A stretch of 29,173 bases of DNA from Erysipelotrichaceae bacterium (GCA_017405675.1 JAFRAB010000045.1:1-29173), one strand, 5' to 3'; counted from the stretch's first letter, positions 16,133 through 23,952 are shown. Numbers and translations are program-made. The notes: generated by a model from the letters alone, not told the origin.

Positions 16133-16171
16133 TTTTGTTATAATGAATTAAAGAAAAACGGAAGAAAGAAT

Positions 16172-17608
16172 ATGATAAATAATTGCCTGTTATGTCATAA
16201 CGCCAAATGCACAGAGGCATGTAAAGTGATTGACCCAGCCAGAATAATCAGAAGCCTGTATTTTGACAATGAAGATACAGTAGTTAACCGGTTAAATGGT
16301 TATATACCATGTGCCTTCTGTGACGGCAGATGTGAAGAAGCCTGTGTTGCGGATGTTAATATCAAAGAGATCATATGTGAACTCGGTAACAAAAAGACGG
16401 ATAAAAAAGAAATTGACTACAGTTGCCTGAAAACCGATTTCTGCGGTATTCCTATGGAAAACCCGTTCCTTCTGTCCTCTTCAGTAGTAGCGTCTACCTA
16501 TGATATGTGTGCCAGAGCCTTTGAGGCCGGCTGGGGAGGTGCCGCATTCAAGACAGTCTGTCTGATGGACATTGTAGAAGCATCACCTCGTTTTGCAGCC
16601 ATTAAAGGCGATAATGGCCGAGTTATCGGCTTCAAGAATATTGAGCAGCTTTCAGATCATACTCTGATAGAGAATCTGGGTATTTTCCGTAAGCTGAAAG
16701 ATAACTATCCTGACAAATTCCTGCTGGTATCAATTATGGGACGTGATGATGCAGAATGGGCTTACCTGGCTGAAATAATGAATGACAGCGGTGCAGATGC
16801 TCTGGAACTGAACTTTTCATGTCCTAACATGACAGAAGGGAATACCGGCAGTGATGTCGGTCAGATTCCTGAACTGGTTGAGCATTACTGCAGGATCGTT
16901 AAGCAGCATTCAAAACTGCCTTTCATTGCCAAGCTTACTCCTAATATCTCTGATATCAGGGAAAGTGCTGATGCAGCCATAGCAGGAGGAGCGGACGGTG
17001 TAGCCGCCATTAATACAATAAAGAGTCTGGTTGAAGTTGACATAGATCCTACCGATGGTATTTTCAATGCTTCCATAGGTGGCTATTCAGGTAAAGCCGT
17101 AAAGCCAATAGCCTTGAGATTCATTGCTGAACTTTCAAAGGATATGAATCTTCGGAATAAACATATCAGCGGCATGGGTGGCATTGAAACCTGGAGAGAT
17201 GCTCTGGAATTCATAGTTCTTGGTGCTGACAGCGTTCAGGTAACCACAGCAGTCATGTTATATGGTTATAGGATCATTGACGACCTCAGAGACGGAATGG
17301 CACTGTATCTGAATAAACACGGTTTCAAGTCGGTCAAGGAAATTGAAAATTCTACAATTGAAGGAATAGTACCAACAGAAGAACTGGACCGTTCCTATAT
17401 AATCTATCCGAAATTTAACAGAGATAAGTGCGTAGGATGTCAGAGATGTTACGTTTCCTGCATGGATGGCGGTCATCAGGCCATAAGTATTGTTAACGGC
17501 AAACCGGTACTGGATGTTTCCAGGTGTGTTGGCTGTCATCTGTGCGTTCTGGTATGTCCTAGAAATGCGATCGTTTCATCAGATATAAAAGTACATAAAA
17601 AACAATGA
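16172..17608 (+). CDS. Fe-S domain fused to dihydropyrimidine dehydrogenase (PreA)-like protein
   Basis: This 478-residue protein has three parts. Residues 1-75 hold two four-cysteine groups (C5, C8, C13, C17 and C47, C50, C54, C58), like the N-terminal Fe-S domain of DPD, PreT and GltD. Residues about 85-400 are a dihydroorotate-dehydrogenase-like FMN barrel (ENPFLLSSS, WGGAAFKT, ELNFSCP, KLTPN, SGMGGIETW). The C-terminus is a 2[4Fe-4S] domain (CVGCQRCYVSC and CVGCHLCVLVCP). It therefore contains the two ends of DPD but lacks the FAD and NADPH domains between them. No PreT gene is next to it, so electrons may come from ferredoxin. The mammalian DPD catalytic Cys appears as Val in GSDVGQ. The ATG at 16172 follows GGAAGAAAG; a longer frame to 16106 would overlap the promoter. 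Confidence 0.75.
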   Translation: MINNCLLCHNAKCTEACKVIDPARIIRSLYFDNEDTVVNRLNGYIPCAFCDGRCEEACVADVNIKEIICELGNKKTDKKEIDYSCLKTDFCGIPMENPFLLSSSVVASTYDMCARAFEAGWGGAAFKTVCLMDIVEASPRFAAIKGDNGRVIGFKNIEQLSDHTLIENLGIFRKLKDNYPDKFLLVSIMGRDDAEWAYLAEIMNDSGADALELNFSCPNMTEGNTGSDVGQIPELVEHYCRIVKQHSKLPFIAKLTPNISDIRESADAAIAGGADGVAAINTIKSLVEVDIDPTDGIFNASIGGYSGKAVKPIALRFIAELSKDMNLRNKHISGMGGIETWRDALEFIVLGADSVQVTTAVMLYGYRIIDDLRDGMALYLNKHGFKSVKEIENSTIEGIVPTEELDRSYIIYPKFNRDKCVGCQRCYVSCMDGGHQAISIVNGKPVLDVSRCVGCHLCVLVCPRNAIVSSDIKVHKKQ

Positions 17609-18489
17609 ACAGGAAACAAAAGAATATGAAAATGGATTATCATCTCCACACGGAGTTCAGTGATGACTCCCAGGAACCAATGGAGAATCAGGTTAAAAGG
17701 GCAATAGAACTGGGATTTGAAGAAATCTGTTTTACCGACCATGTAGACTATGGTGTCAAAAATGACTGGGCGGACGGAAACATTCAGTACCGCGCAGGTG
17801 ACGGTATCGGAAAACCGGAAGGTTCACTTGATCCGATAGCCAATGTTGACTATCCTCTTTATTTTGAAAAACTGCATCTTATGAAAAAGCAGTATGGAGA
17901 CCGCATTAGAATTAAACAGGGTTTGGAATTCGGCATGCAGACGATCACAATTGATAAATACGAAAAACTGTTTGCCAGATATAAGGATGAACTTGATTTT
18001 GTCCTGCTTTCCATTCATGAAATCGATAATAAGGAACTGTGGACAATGGATTACCAGAGAGAGCGCAGCTGGAAAGAATATAACGAGGGTTACTATAACG
18101 AACTATATCAGGTCATGAAGAAGTACAAAGATTACAGTATACTGTCACATCTTGACCTTATCGTAAGATATGATCCGCGGGGACGCTATCCGTTTGAAAA
18201 AGTTGAAGATCAGATAGCAGAAATATTGAAACTGGCCATCATAGACGGCAAGGGAATAGAAATCAATACCTCAAGCTGGCATTATGGACTGGATGATACC
18301 ATGCCTTCCAGACAGTTACTGAAACTGCATAGGGATCTGGGAGGAAAAATCATAACCATCGGTTCGGATGGGCATACAACCAGATATGTTGGCGATCACT
18401 TTGAGGATGCCGTAGACATACTTAAGGATATTGGCTTTACACATGTTGCCGGCTTTACGAAAATGAAGCCAGAACTACATGAGATATAG
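17605..18489 (+). CDS. PHP-domain phosphoesterase (histidinol-phosphatase-like)
   Basis: This is a protein of about 290 residues with a complete PHP domain. The first metal motif is YHLHTEFSDDS, followed by CFTDHVDY, and later GLEFGMQ, LLSIHEI, LSHLDL, INTSSW and GSDGHTT, each giving metal-binding residues. HisK-type histidinol phosphatases look like this, but no other histidine-biosynthesis gene is near, so the substrate may be another sugar or nucleoside phosphate. The ATG at 17605 overlaps the stop codon of the preceding gene (ATGA), suggesting coupled translation; ATG 17626 after AGGAAAC is an alternative start. It lies between the Fe-S/DPD gene and deoC, probably in one operon. Confidence 0.78.
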   Translation: MNRKQKNMKMDYHLHTEFSDDSQEPMENQVKRAIELGFEEICFTDHVDYGVKNDWADGNIQYRAGDGIGKPEGSLDPIANVDYPLYFEKLHLMKKQYGDRIRIKQGLEFGMQTITIDKYEKLFARYKDELDFVLLSIHEIDNKELWTMDYQRERSWKEYNEGYYNELYQVMKKYKDYSILSHLDLIVRYDPRGRYPFEKVEDQIAEILKLAIIDGKGIEINTSSWHYGLDDTMPSRQLLKLHRDLGGKIITIGSDGHTTRYVGDHFEDAVDILKDIGFTHVAGFTKMKPELHEI

Positions 18490-18520
18490 GGAATAAATCA
18501 AAGAAAAAATGGAGGTTGTT

Positions 18521-19231
18521 ATGAAACCGGAAAAGAAAGCTTCAGAAATGACAACAAGAGAATTGGCTGCTTACATTGACTATTCAGTACTAAAACCTGA
18601 ATTTACAGTAGATGAAATCATCGAACTGACAAAGGACGGTGCGGCTCTGGGATGTGCAACTATCTGCATAAATCCGGCGTATATTGAATTGTGTGAGCCA
18701 TATGTCAGAGGAACAGATACAATGCTGTGCCCTGTTACCGACTTCCCGTTTGGTGACAGTTCAACAGAAAGCCGTGTAGAGCAGATCCGGAAAGTTGGGA
18801 AGTATGACATCGTTAAGGACATCGACATTGTTGCCAACTTCGGTAAGATCCGTTCAGGTAAATATGATGAAGTAACAGCTGACCTTAAAGCCTGTGCTGA
18901 TGCTGCTCATGCCCTGGGACATGAACTGAAGGTCATTCTGGAAACAGATGCGCTGAATGAAGAACAGATCAGAATTGGATGTGAATGCATTATCGCAGCC
19001 GGTGCTGACTTCATTAAGACATCAACAGGGTTCCTGACCGGTCATACAGCAATCGGTGCTGCACCTGATGTTATTGCCATGATCATGAATCAGAATAAGG
19101 GCAGAGCCAAGATCAAAGGAAGCGGTTGTATTCGTACACGTGAACACTTCCTGCAGTTAATTGACATGGGTATCGACAGAATGGGAATTGGCTATAAGTC
19201 TGTACCTGTTGTTCTGGATTTAAAGAGATAA
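18521..19231 (+). CDS. deoC: Deoxyribose-phosphate aldolase
   Basis: This 236-residue protein matches DeoC. The Schiff-base lysine lies near residue 166 in DFIKTSTGF, and KIKGSGCIRT near residue 193 supplies the second catalytic lysine. DFPFGDSS and the DIVANF motif are also typical. It splits 2-deoxyribose-5-phosphate into acetaldehyde and glyceraldehyde-3-phosphate, the last step of deoxynucleoside breakdown. The ATG at 18521 is preferred: an ATG at 18509 is in frame but its next codons contain the GGAGG ribosome site (18511-18515). With the pyrimidine dehydrogenase-like gene upstream, it hints at a nucleoside catabolic cluster. Confidence 0.93.
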   Translation: MKPEKKASEMTTRELAAYIDYSVLKPEFTVDEIIELTKDGAALGCATICINPAYIELCEPYVRGTDTMLCPVTDFPFGDSSTESRVEQIRKVGKYDIVKDIDIVANFGKIRSGKYDEVTADLKACADAAHALGHELKVILETDALNEEQIRIGCECIIAAGADFIKTSTGFLTGHTAIGAAPDVIAMIMNQNKGRAKIKGSGCIRTREHFLQLIDMGIDRMGIGYKSVPVVLDLKR

Positions 19232-19291
19232 ACTAAACAGAAAGGACCATCGACGGATGATTCTTTCTTTAGTGACTCTATGATCAGTATT

Positions 19292-19320
19292 TTGTGTTTG
19301 TCATGGATGTGTCATAATAA
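19292..19320 (+). promoter_or_regulatory. Possible promoter of the orphan membrane protein
   Basis: TTGTGT at 19292-19297 and TAATAA at 19315-19320 are 17 bases apart, in the 114-base gap after deoC. The -10 is imperfect. A separate promoter would explain why the membrane gene has no visible functional link to deoC. Confidence 0.35.
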
Positions 19321-19345
19321 TGATAAGAAAAAAGGAGACAATAAT

Positions 19346-19981
19346 ATGTTTGTGTTCTGGGGAGACGGTTCCGACGAGATTAAGGAACTAGTCAAATCTA
19401 TAGTTGTCCGCAGTACGGAGAATTTCAACTGGACATTCATCTTCATACTGGCGGTTGTTTTCTATGTTTACTGGTCAGAGTTCAAGAAAAAGGACTTTAC
19501 AGCCATCGTGGCCGGTTTTTCACTGTATGGTGTGCACTGGCTTTATGAGATAGGTAATGCGGTGATCGCTCATTTCTTTGAATATCCGCTGTGGTCTGTC
19601 AGTAACGCATCTACAACGTTCATACTTTTAATTGGAGTATGCTGGGAGCTTTCAATGATGTTTTCACTGGCCGGCATTATTTCCTATAAGATGCTGCCTG
19701 AAAATCCGACCAATAAACAGAAACTGTATGGAGCCATAAGCATGGCAGCTCTGTTTGCGCTGGTTGAATCATTCCTTGCCGGTACTTCCAATCATTCTTT
19801 CATGTGGGTATATAAGTGGTGGGGTGTATTGCCGGTATTTGTGACGACCTACATTCCTTTCTTCCTTGCGTGCAACTTTGTATCGTTCTGGGAAAAGAAA
19901 AAACAGATGTGTTTTCTGGCCTGCATCTGGGGTGCCGTGGCTCTGTGTCTGGTTACACTGATACCTCTGGGAATCATTTAG
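19346..19981 (+). CDS. Six-helix integral membrane protein, unknown function
   Basis: This 211-residue protein has about six hydrophobic segments, roughly at residues 28-44, 54-80, 92-115, 130-150, 160-180 and 187-210, with few charged residues within them. I recognise no family. The start follows AAAAGGAGA at ideal spacing; a longer frame to 19280 exists but lacks a site and covers the promoter-like sequence. Its terminator at 19992 separates it from the next gene. There is no clear link with deoC upstream, and no export or transport motif is visible. Confidence 0.72.
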   Translation: MFVFWGDGSDEIKELVKSIVVRSTENFNWTFIFILAVVFYVYWSEFKKKDFTAIVAGFSLYGVHWLYEIGNAVIAHFFEYPLWSVSNASTTFILLIGVCWELSMMFSLAGIISYKMLPENPTNKQKLYGAISMAALFALVESFLAGTSNHSFMWVYKWWGVLPVFVTTYIPFFLACNFVSFWEKKKQMCFLACIWGAVALCLVTLIPLGII

Positions 19982-19991
19982 TTTTTTGATA

Positions 19992-20019
19992 AAAGTCCCT
20001 GGCGACAGGGTCTTTTTTT
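19992..20019 (+). terminator. Terminator after the membrane protein gene
   Basis: CCCTG and CAGGG pair around GCGA, with partial pairing outward, followed by TCTTTTTTT. Confidence 0.78.
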
Positions 20020-20119
20020 GCGCCGGGCATCAAAATTGAAGGTATATTTTCAGCACGATATAATTTAAGCGGAAAAACTGTTTTTAAATGTAATTACGTA
20101 GAATAAAGGAGCTGCGACT

Positions 20120-20710
20120 ATAAATACCATGGATGTAATACGCGCAAGAAGAAGCGTACGTACTTTTGACGGTAAGCCGTTAACTGCTGAAGACACTGCG
20201 AAAATAATTGAATATGCAAATAAGGTTGAAAACCCGTATGGACTGCCAATTGAATGGAAACTGCTTAATGTAAAGAATGACGGTGTATCTTCACCGGTAA
20301 TTACCGGTACTGATACCTTCATTGCCGGCAAGATGAAACCTGCTGAACATGCTGAGGAAGCTTTCGGCTATGCCTTCGAGAAAATCGTTCTTTATGCCGG
20401 ATCCCTGGGGATTGGTACGACCTGGATCGCGGGAACGATGGACCGTAATGCTTTTGAGCGTGCGATGAACTTAGAGAAGGATGAAGTTATGCCTTGTGTC
20501 AGTCCGTTAGGCTATCCGGCAGCAAAGATGTCTTTCAGGGAAACGATGATGCGCAAGATTGCCAGACAGGAAAATCTGTTTTTTCTGATGCCGCATATGT
20601 GCGTCATGGACTATTCGACAATTAAATATAAGGGAGGAAAACTGATTCGCAGTAAGACACTGGGAAGCGGTGATGACTGCTGCAACTTTCATGTTGTTAA
20701 GAAAGAATAA
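20120..20710 (+). pseudogene. Chimeric remnant: nitroreductase N-terminus joined to an ATC-hydrolase-like C-terminus
   Basis: Residues 1-145 match the first part of a nitroreductase family (RARRSVRTFDG, ENPYGLP, SPVITGTD, HAEEAFGY, TMDR.AFERAM, CVSPLGYP, MSFRETMMRK). Those proteins usually continue to about 230-270 residues with a second half containing an APSA.NKQPWR motif, which is absent here. From about residue 150 the protein changes to ENLFF..MPHMC..D, then RSKTLGSGDDCCNFHVV, which resembles the C-terminus of L-2-amino-thiazoline-4-carboxylate hydrolase-type proteins. This looks like an in-frame fusion left by a deletion. AAAGGAG at 20105-20111 sits eight bases before ATA at 20120, which is where the start codon is expected; the first ATG (20129) is 17 bases from it. 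No terminator or frameshift is seen before the stop codon. Confidence 0.65.
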
Positions 20711-20742
20711 CAGAAGCTGCTGATATGAAAATTACAGATATG

Positions 20743-20768
20743 AAAAACATCTTAATAGATGTTTTTTT
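20743..20768 (+). terminator. Terminator after the chimeric gene
   Basis: ACATCT at 20747-20752 pairs with AGATGT at 20757-20762 around TAAT, with A bases before and T bases after. It is a typical intrinsic terminator and separates the decayed gene from the ADP-ribose pair. Confidence 0.7.
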
Positions 20769-20874
20769 GTGGTTGATCCAGTCAATTATTAGTTTCGGAA
20801 TAGTATTTTCTGTCCATTGGTTAACACAGATTAACTGTCAACTGGAAGGCGACCATTTCTTCTGGACGACCTTT

Positions 20875-20880
20875 TATAAT
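20875..20880 (+). promoter_or_regulatory. -10 element ahead of the ADP-ribosylglycohydrolase
   Basis: TATAAT at 20875-20880 lies 28 bases before the ATG at 20909. No good -35 hexamer was found at 16-18 bases, so this is a tentative call. The preceding terminator requires some promoter in this gap. Confidence 0.35.
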
Positions 20881-20908
20881 GTCAGTGTAAGGAAAGAAGG
20901 TGTTAAAT

Positions 20909-21712
20909 ATGTTAGGAGCTATTTTTGGAGATATTGTTGGATCAGTATATGAGTTCAGAAATACACATGATTACAATTTCAGATTACTGACAGAATATTC
21001 TGAGTTTACGGATGACAGTGTAATGACTGCTGCGGTTGCCATGGGACTGATGGAATCTTATGGAAAGAATGATGATGAAATAAGGAAATCATTAATCAAA
21101 TGGATGAAGAAAATGGGTAAGCACTATCCAAATGCCGGATACGGTGCAAAGTTCTATTACTGGGTATTAGGAGATGACAGAGAACCGTATTACAGCTGTG
21201 GAAACGGCAGTGCCATGAGGGTGTCATCAGCAGGATGGATGTTTGATTCACTGGGTGAAACAGAACATGTTGCGGAACTGACTGCCGAAGTTACTCACAA
21301 TCATCCGGAGGGAATAAAAGGAGCTAAGGCAACTGCTACAGCGATATTTCTGGCTAGAACGGGCAAGTCAAAGAAAGAAATCAGAGATTATATTGAAAGT
21401 GTTTATCATTATGATCTTGATAAATCCATGAAGGACATCGTGTCGAGGGGACACGGTGAGGAGATCTGCCAGATAAGTGTACCTCAGGCTCTGGTATGTT
21501 TCCTGCTTTCTGACAGTTATATTGATACCATAAGAAAAGCTGTCAGCATTGGCGGTGACAGTGATACGATTGCCTGCATTGCCGGCAGCATTGCGGAAGC
21601 ATATTACGGCATGGATGAGCAGTATAAGGATGAAACAATTAAAAGACTTCCTGATGACCTTAAGGAGATAGTTACTGCCTTTGAAGGATACAGGAAAAAT
21701 CGTGTAAAATAA
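20909..21712 (+). CDS. ADP-ribosylglycohydrolase family protein
   Basis: This 267-residue protein contains all the usual blocks of the family: GAIFGDIVGSVYE at the N-terminus, FTDDSVMT near residue 34, GNGSAMRVSSAGW near 97, THNHPEGIKGAKAT near 130, and GGDSDTIACIAGSIAEAYYG near 213. The acidic residues of TDDS and GGDSDT bind two magnesium ions. The family cuts N- or O-linked ADP-ribose from proteins, or ADP-ribose-1-phosphate-type compounds. GGAAAGAAGG lies eight bases before the ATG; a GTG at 20900 in the same frame is less likely. The macrodomain gene begins 20 bases downstream, so both should be co-transcribed. Confidence 0.9.
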   Translation: MLGAIFGDIVGSVYEFRNTHDYNFRLLTEYSEFTDDSVMTAAVAMGLMESYGKNDDEIRKSLIKWMKKMGKHYPNAGYGAKFYYWVLGDDREPYYSCGNGSAMRVSSAGWMFDSLGETEHVAELTAEVTHNHPEGIKGAKATATAIFLARTGKSKKEIRDYIESVYHYDLDKSMKDIVSRGHGEEICQISVPQALVCFLLSDSYIDTIRKAVSIGGDSDTIACIAGSIAEAYYGMDEQYKDETIKRLPDDLKEIVTAFEGYRKNRVK

Positions 21713-21732
21713 TATATAAGAGGTAACAGTGA

Positions 21733-22653
21733 ATGCCATTTAATATCATAAGAAACGACATAACCAAAGTTAAGGCTGATGCCATTGTAAATACGGCTAA
21801 TCCATATCCGACATTTGGCAGAGGAACTGATGAAAGGATATATAAGGCAGCCGGTGCTGAAGAGTTACTAAAGGAAAGAGTAAAAATAGGAATAATTCCA
21901 AGAGGTAAAGCAGCCGTTACCAGTGCTTTTAATCTGAATGCCAGATACATTATCCATACTGTTGGCCCGGTATGGGTTGACGGCAGTGAGCATGAAGCTG
22001 AAATTCTGAAGTCCTGTTTGAAGGAATGTCTGAGACTGGCAACGGAACTTAACTGCGAAAGCATTGCCTTTCCGCTGATCTCTACGGGTGTCTATGGTTT
22101 TCCAAAGGAACTGGCAATCAAGATATTTACCAATGTAATATATGATTTTCTTATGACCAGTGATATGCAGGTGACACTGGTAGTATATGATGATGAGTCC
22201 TTTAGCATATCATCCAAAGTCTTTGCCAATGTTGAAGATTACATTGAGCCCGAGGGGATCCTGCTGAATACGGCTGAATCCTTTGAAGAAGCCATCAAGG
22301 TCAATGAAATGACCTTTCATGAATATCTGTGGGAACTGATAATCAAGAGTGGCATGACAAATCCTGAAATCTATCATCGTGCCAACATAACGAAGCAGCA
22401 TTTTTCCAAAATGATGTCAAACAAGGATTACAATACCAGTAAGAATACCATATGTGCTCTCGGCATAGCATTGGAACTAGATATTGATACACTTGAGATA
22501 CTGTTGGATAAGGCTGGCTACAGCCTGTCTGATTCAAGGCAGTTTGATTTGGCAGTAAGATATTTCGTGAATAACGGGATGTATAATATCATGGAGGATA
22601 ACCTGATACTGTTCTCTAACGGATTGGAACTGCTGGGAACAATAACAGCATAA
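21733..22653 (+). CDS. Macrodomain protein with C-terminal helical domain
   Basis: The first 165 residues of this 306-residue protein form a macrodomain: DAIVNTAN near residues 16-23, GRGTDERIYKAAG near 29-41, RGKAAVT, ARYIIHTVGPVW near 76-87, and FPLISTGVYGFP near 114-125. It should bind or hydrolyse ADP-ribose. Residues about 190-306 form a separate helical domain containing YHRANITKQHFSKMMS, DYNTSKNTICALGIALELD, DKAGYSLSDS and FDLAVRYFVNNGMY. I have seen this domain repeatedly in Bacillota, attached to macrodomains and other enzymes; its role is unknown, though its first part resembles a helix-turn-helix. AAGAGGTAAC precedes the ATG. Confidence 0.85.
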   Translation: MPFNIIRNDITKVKADAIVNTANPYPTFGRGTDERIYKAAGAEELLKERVKIGIIPRGKAAVTSAFNLNARYIIHTVGPVWVDGSEHEAEILKSCLKECLRLATELNCESIAFPLISTGVYGFPKELAIKIFTNVIYDFLMTSDMQVTLVVYDDESFSISSKVFANVEDYIEPEGILLNTAESFEEAIKVNEMTFHEYLWELIIKSGMTNPEIYHRANITKQHFSKMMSNKDYNTSKNTICALGIALELDIDTLEILLDKAGYSLSDSRQFDLAVRYFVNNGMYNIMEDNLILFSNGLELLGTITA

Positions 22654-22680
22654 ACAGCATTTACACAAATGCTGTTTTTT
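22653..22680 (+). terminator. Terminator after the macrodomain gene
   Basis: AACAGCATTT at 22653-22662 pairs perfectly with AAATGCTGTT at 22667-22676 around ACAC, followed by further T bases. It closes the ADP-ribose pair. Confidence 0.88.
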
Positions 22681-22791
22681 GAATTTTATCGATAACCGCA
22701 GTGTGGAATATATTATTGAGGATGATTTGATAGTATACTGATAACATAAGTTACAGATAACTAAATAACATGGAAATTAAGGGGTGTTAGA

Positions 22792-23151
22792 ATGAAATAT
22801 CTGAAACAACTGATGATCATACTTTGTGTTTCTCTTGTAGGGGAACTTCTGCATGAACTGCTGCCATTACCAGTACCGGCCAGTATATATGGCATAGTCG
22901 GCATGTTCATAATGCTATATACCGGGTTGATCAGGACTGAGCAGGTAAGGGAGACTTCTGCGTTTCTCATTGAGATAATGCCTGTAATGTTTGTTCCGGC
23001 TGCTGTGGGACTTATCAATTCCTGGGACGTTCTTAAGTCACACTGGCTAAGTTATGTGACTGTAACACTGGTATCAACTGTTATTGTAATAGCAGTCAGC
23101 GGTCTTGTTACACAGGCGGTAACTGGAAAGGGAGGAAAAGGCAATGAATAA
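22792..23151 (+). CDS. lrgA: CidA/LrgA family holin-like protein
   Basis: This 119-residue membrane protein has four hydrophobic segments and the LrgA pattern: LVGELLHELLPLPVPASIYGIVGMFIML, then MPVMFVPAAVGL near residues 63-74. LrgAB-type pairs are small membrane complexes linked to control of cell lysis and, in several Bacillota, to pyruvate or other organic acid uptake. Start by ATG at 22792 after AAGGGGTG. Its last eight bases overlap lrgB. The usual lytSR regulator genes are not adjacent. Confidence 0.88.
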   Translation: MKYLKQLMIILCVSLVGELLHELLPLPVPASIYGIVGMFIMLYTGLIRTEQVRETSAFLIEIMPVMFVPAAVGLINSWDVLKSHWLSYVTVTLVSTVIVIAVSGLVTQAVTGKGGKGNE

Positions 23152-23836
23152 CATATTGAGTTCCTCAACTTTCTTTGGCATGTTTCTTACCCTGGCAGCA
23201 TACGTGCTGGCAGTAGCCATAAAGAAAAAGCTTAAAAGCAGCCTGATCAATCCTCTTCTGATAGCTATCATGATCTGCATTGCGGTTATTCTTGCAGGCA
23301 GAATTGATTATGATACATACAATCAGGGTGCAAAATACATCAGTGTTTTACTTACGCCGGCAACAGTATGTCTGGCAGTACCTCTGTATACTCAGATTGA
23401 AAAACTCAAGAAGAATTTCCGGGCAATCATGGCAGGAATTATTTCCGGAGTACTGACATCTCTTGGTTCAATACTTATGATGGCTAAAATATTTGGTTTC
23501 TCTCATGAAGAGTATGTAACATTCCTGCCAAAGTCCATTACTACAGCCATAGGCATGAGTGTATCTGAAGAATTAGGAGGCTATGTTGCCATAACTGTTA
23601 CGGTAATTGTACTTACAGGTGTATTTGGTAACATAATATGTGAGTCAGTGCTTAAACTGTTTGGCATTCATAACAGGGTTGCCAAAGGCATTGCCATAGG
23701 AACAGCATCACATGCCATTGGCACTTCAAAGGCTATGGAAATAGGAGAGATTGAAGGAGCAATGAGTTCGTTATCCATTGTGGTATCCGGCATTCTGACG
23801 GTTATACTGGCAAGCATTTTTGCCGGATTATATTAG
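23144..23836 (+). CDS. lrgB: LrgB family membrane protein
   Basis: This 230-residue protein has about seven hydrophobic segments and the LrgB motifs: LLTPATVCLAVPLYTQIEKLKKN near residues 69-92, FLPKSITTAIGMSVSEELGG near 127-147, and IGTASHAIGTSKAMEIGEIEGAMSSLS near 186-212. It works with LrgA in the membrane. GGGAGGAAAAGGC, inside the end of lrgA, serves as its ribosome site, so the two are translationally coupled. A terminator follows. Confidence 0.9.
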   Translation: MNNILSSSTFFGMFLTLAAYVLAVAIKKKLKSSLINPLLIAIMICIAVILAGRIDYDTYNQGAKYISVLLTPATVCLAVPLYTQIEKLKKNFRAIMAGIISGVLTSLGSILMMAKIFGFSHEEYVTFLPKSITTAIGMSVSEELGGYVAITVTVIVLTGVFGNIICESVLKLFGIHNRVAKGIAIGTASHAIGTSKAMEIGEIEGAMSSLSIVVSGILTVILASIFAGLY

Positions 23837-23873
23837 GCAAAATCACATAAAACACTAATAACAATAATGAATT

Positions 23874-23910
23874 AAAGCCGTTTTTTAGCCAAAACACGGC
23901 TTTTTCTTTT
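23874..23910 (+). terminator. Terminator after lrgB
   Basis: AAAGCCGT at 23874-23881 pairs with ACGGCTTT at 23896-23903 across a 14-base loop, followed by TTCTTTTTTT. Confidence 0.8.
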
Positions 23911-23920
23911 TTTATTTTTC

Positions 23921-23952
23921 TTGTTTAATTATAATAAGGCGTATAATATAAT
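23921..23952 (+). promoter_or_regulatory. Promoter of the sensor-MscS gene
   Basis: TTGTTT at 23921-23926 is followed by overlapping -10 candidates: TATAAT at 23942 (15-base spacer), TAATAT at 23944 (17 bases) and TATAAT at 23947 (20 bases). At least one should work. The leader is about 60 bases long. Confidence 0.5.

Noticed and set aside
16800..16860. Loss of the DPD catalytic cysteine in the Fe-S/PreA protein
   Set aside because: The mammalian Cys position reads Val in GSDVGQ, but I recall the same sequence in bacterial PreA, so it is probably the norm for this branch rather than an inactivating change.
20725..20952. 75-residue frame with a hydrophobic stretch before the ADP-ribosylglycohydrolase
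   Set aside because: It begins across a strong intrinsic terminator (20743-20768), has no ribosome site, and its end overlaps the next gene.
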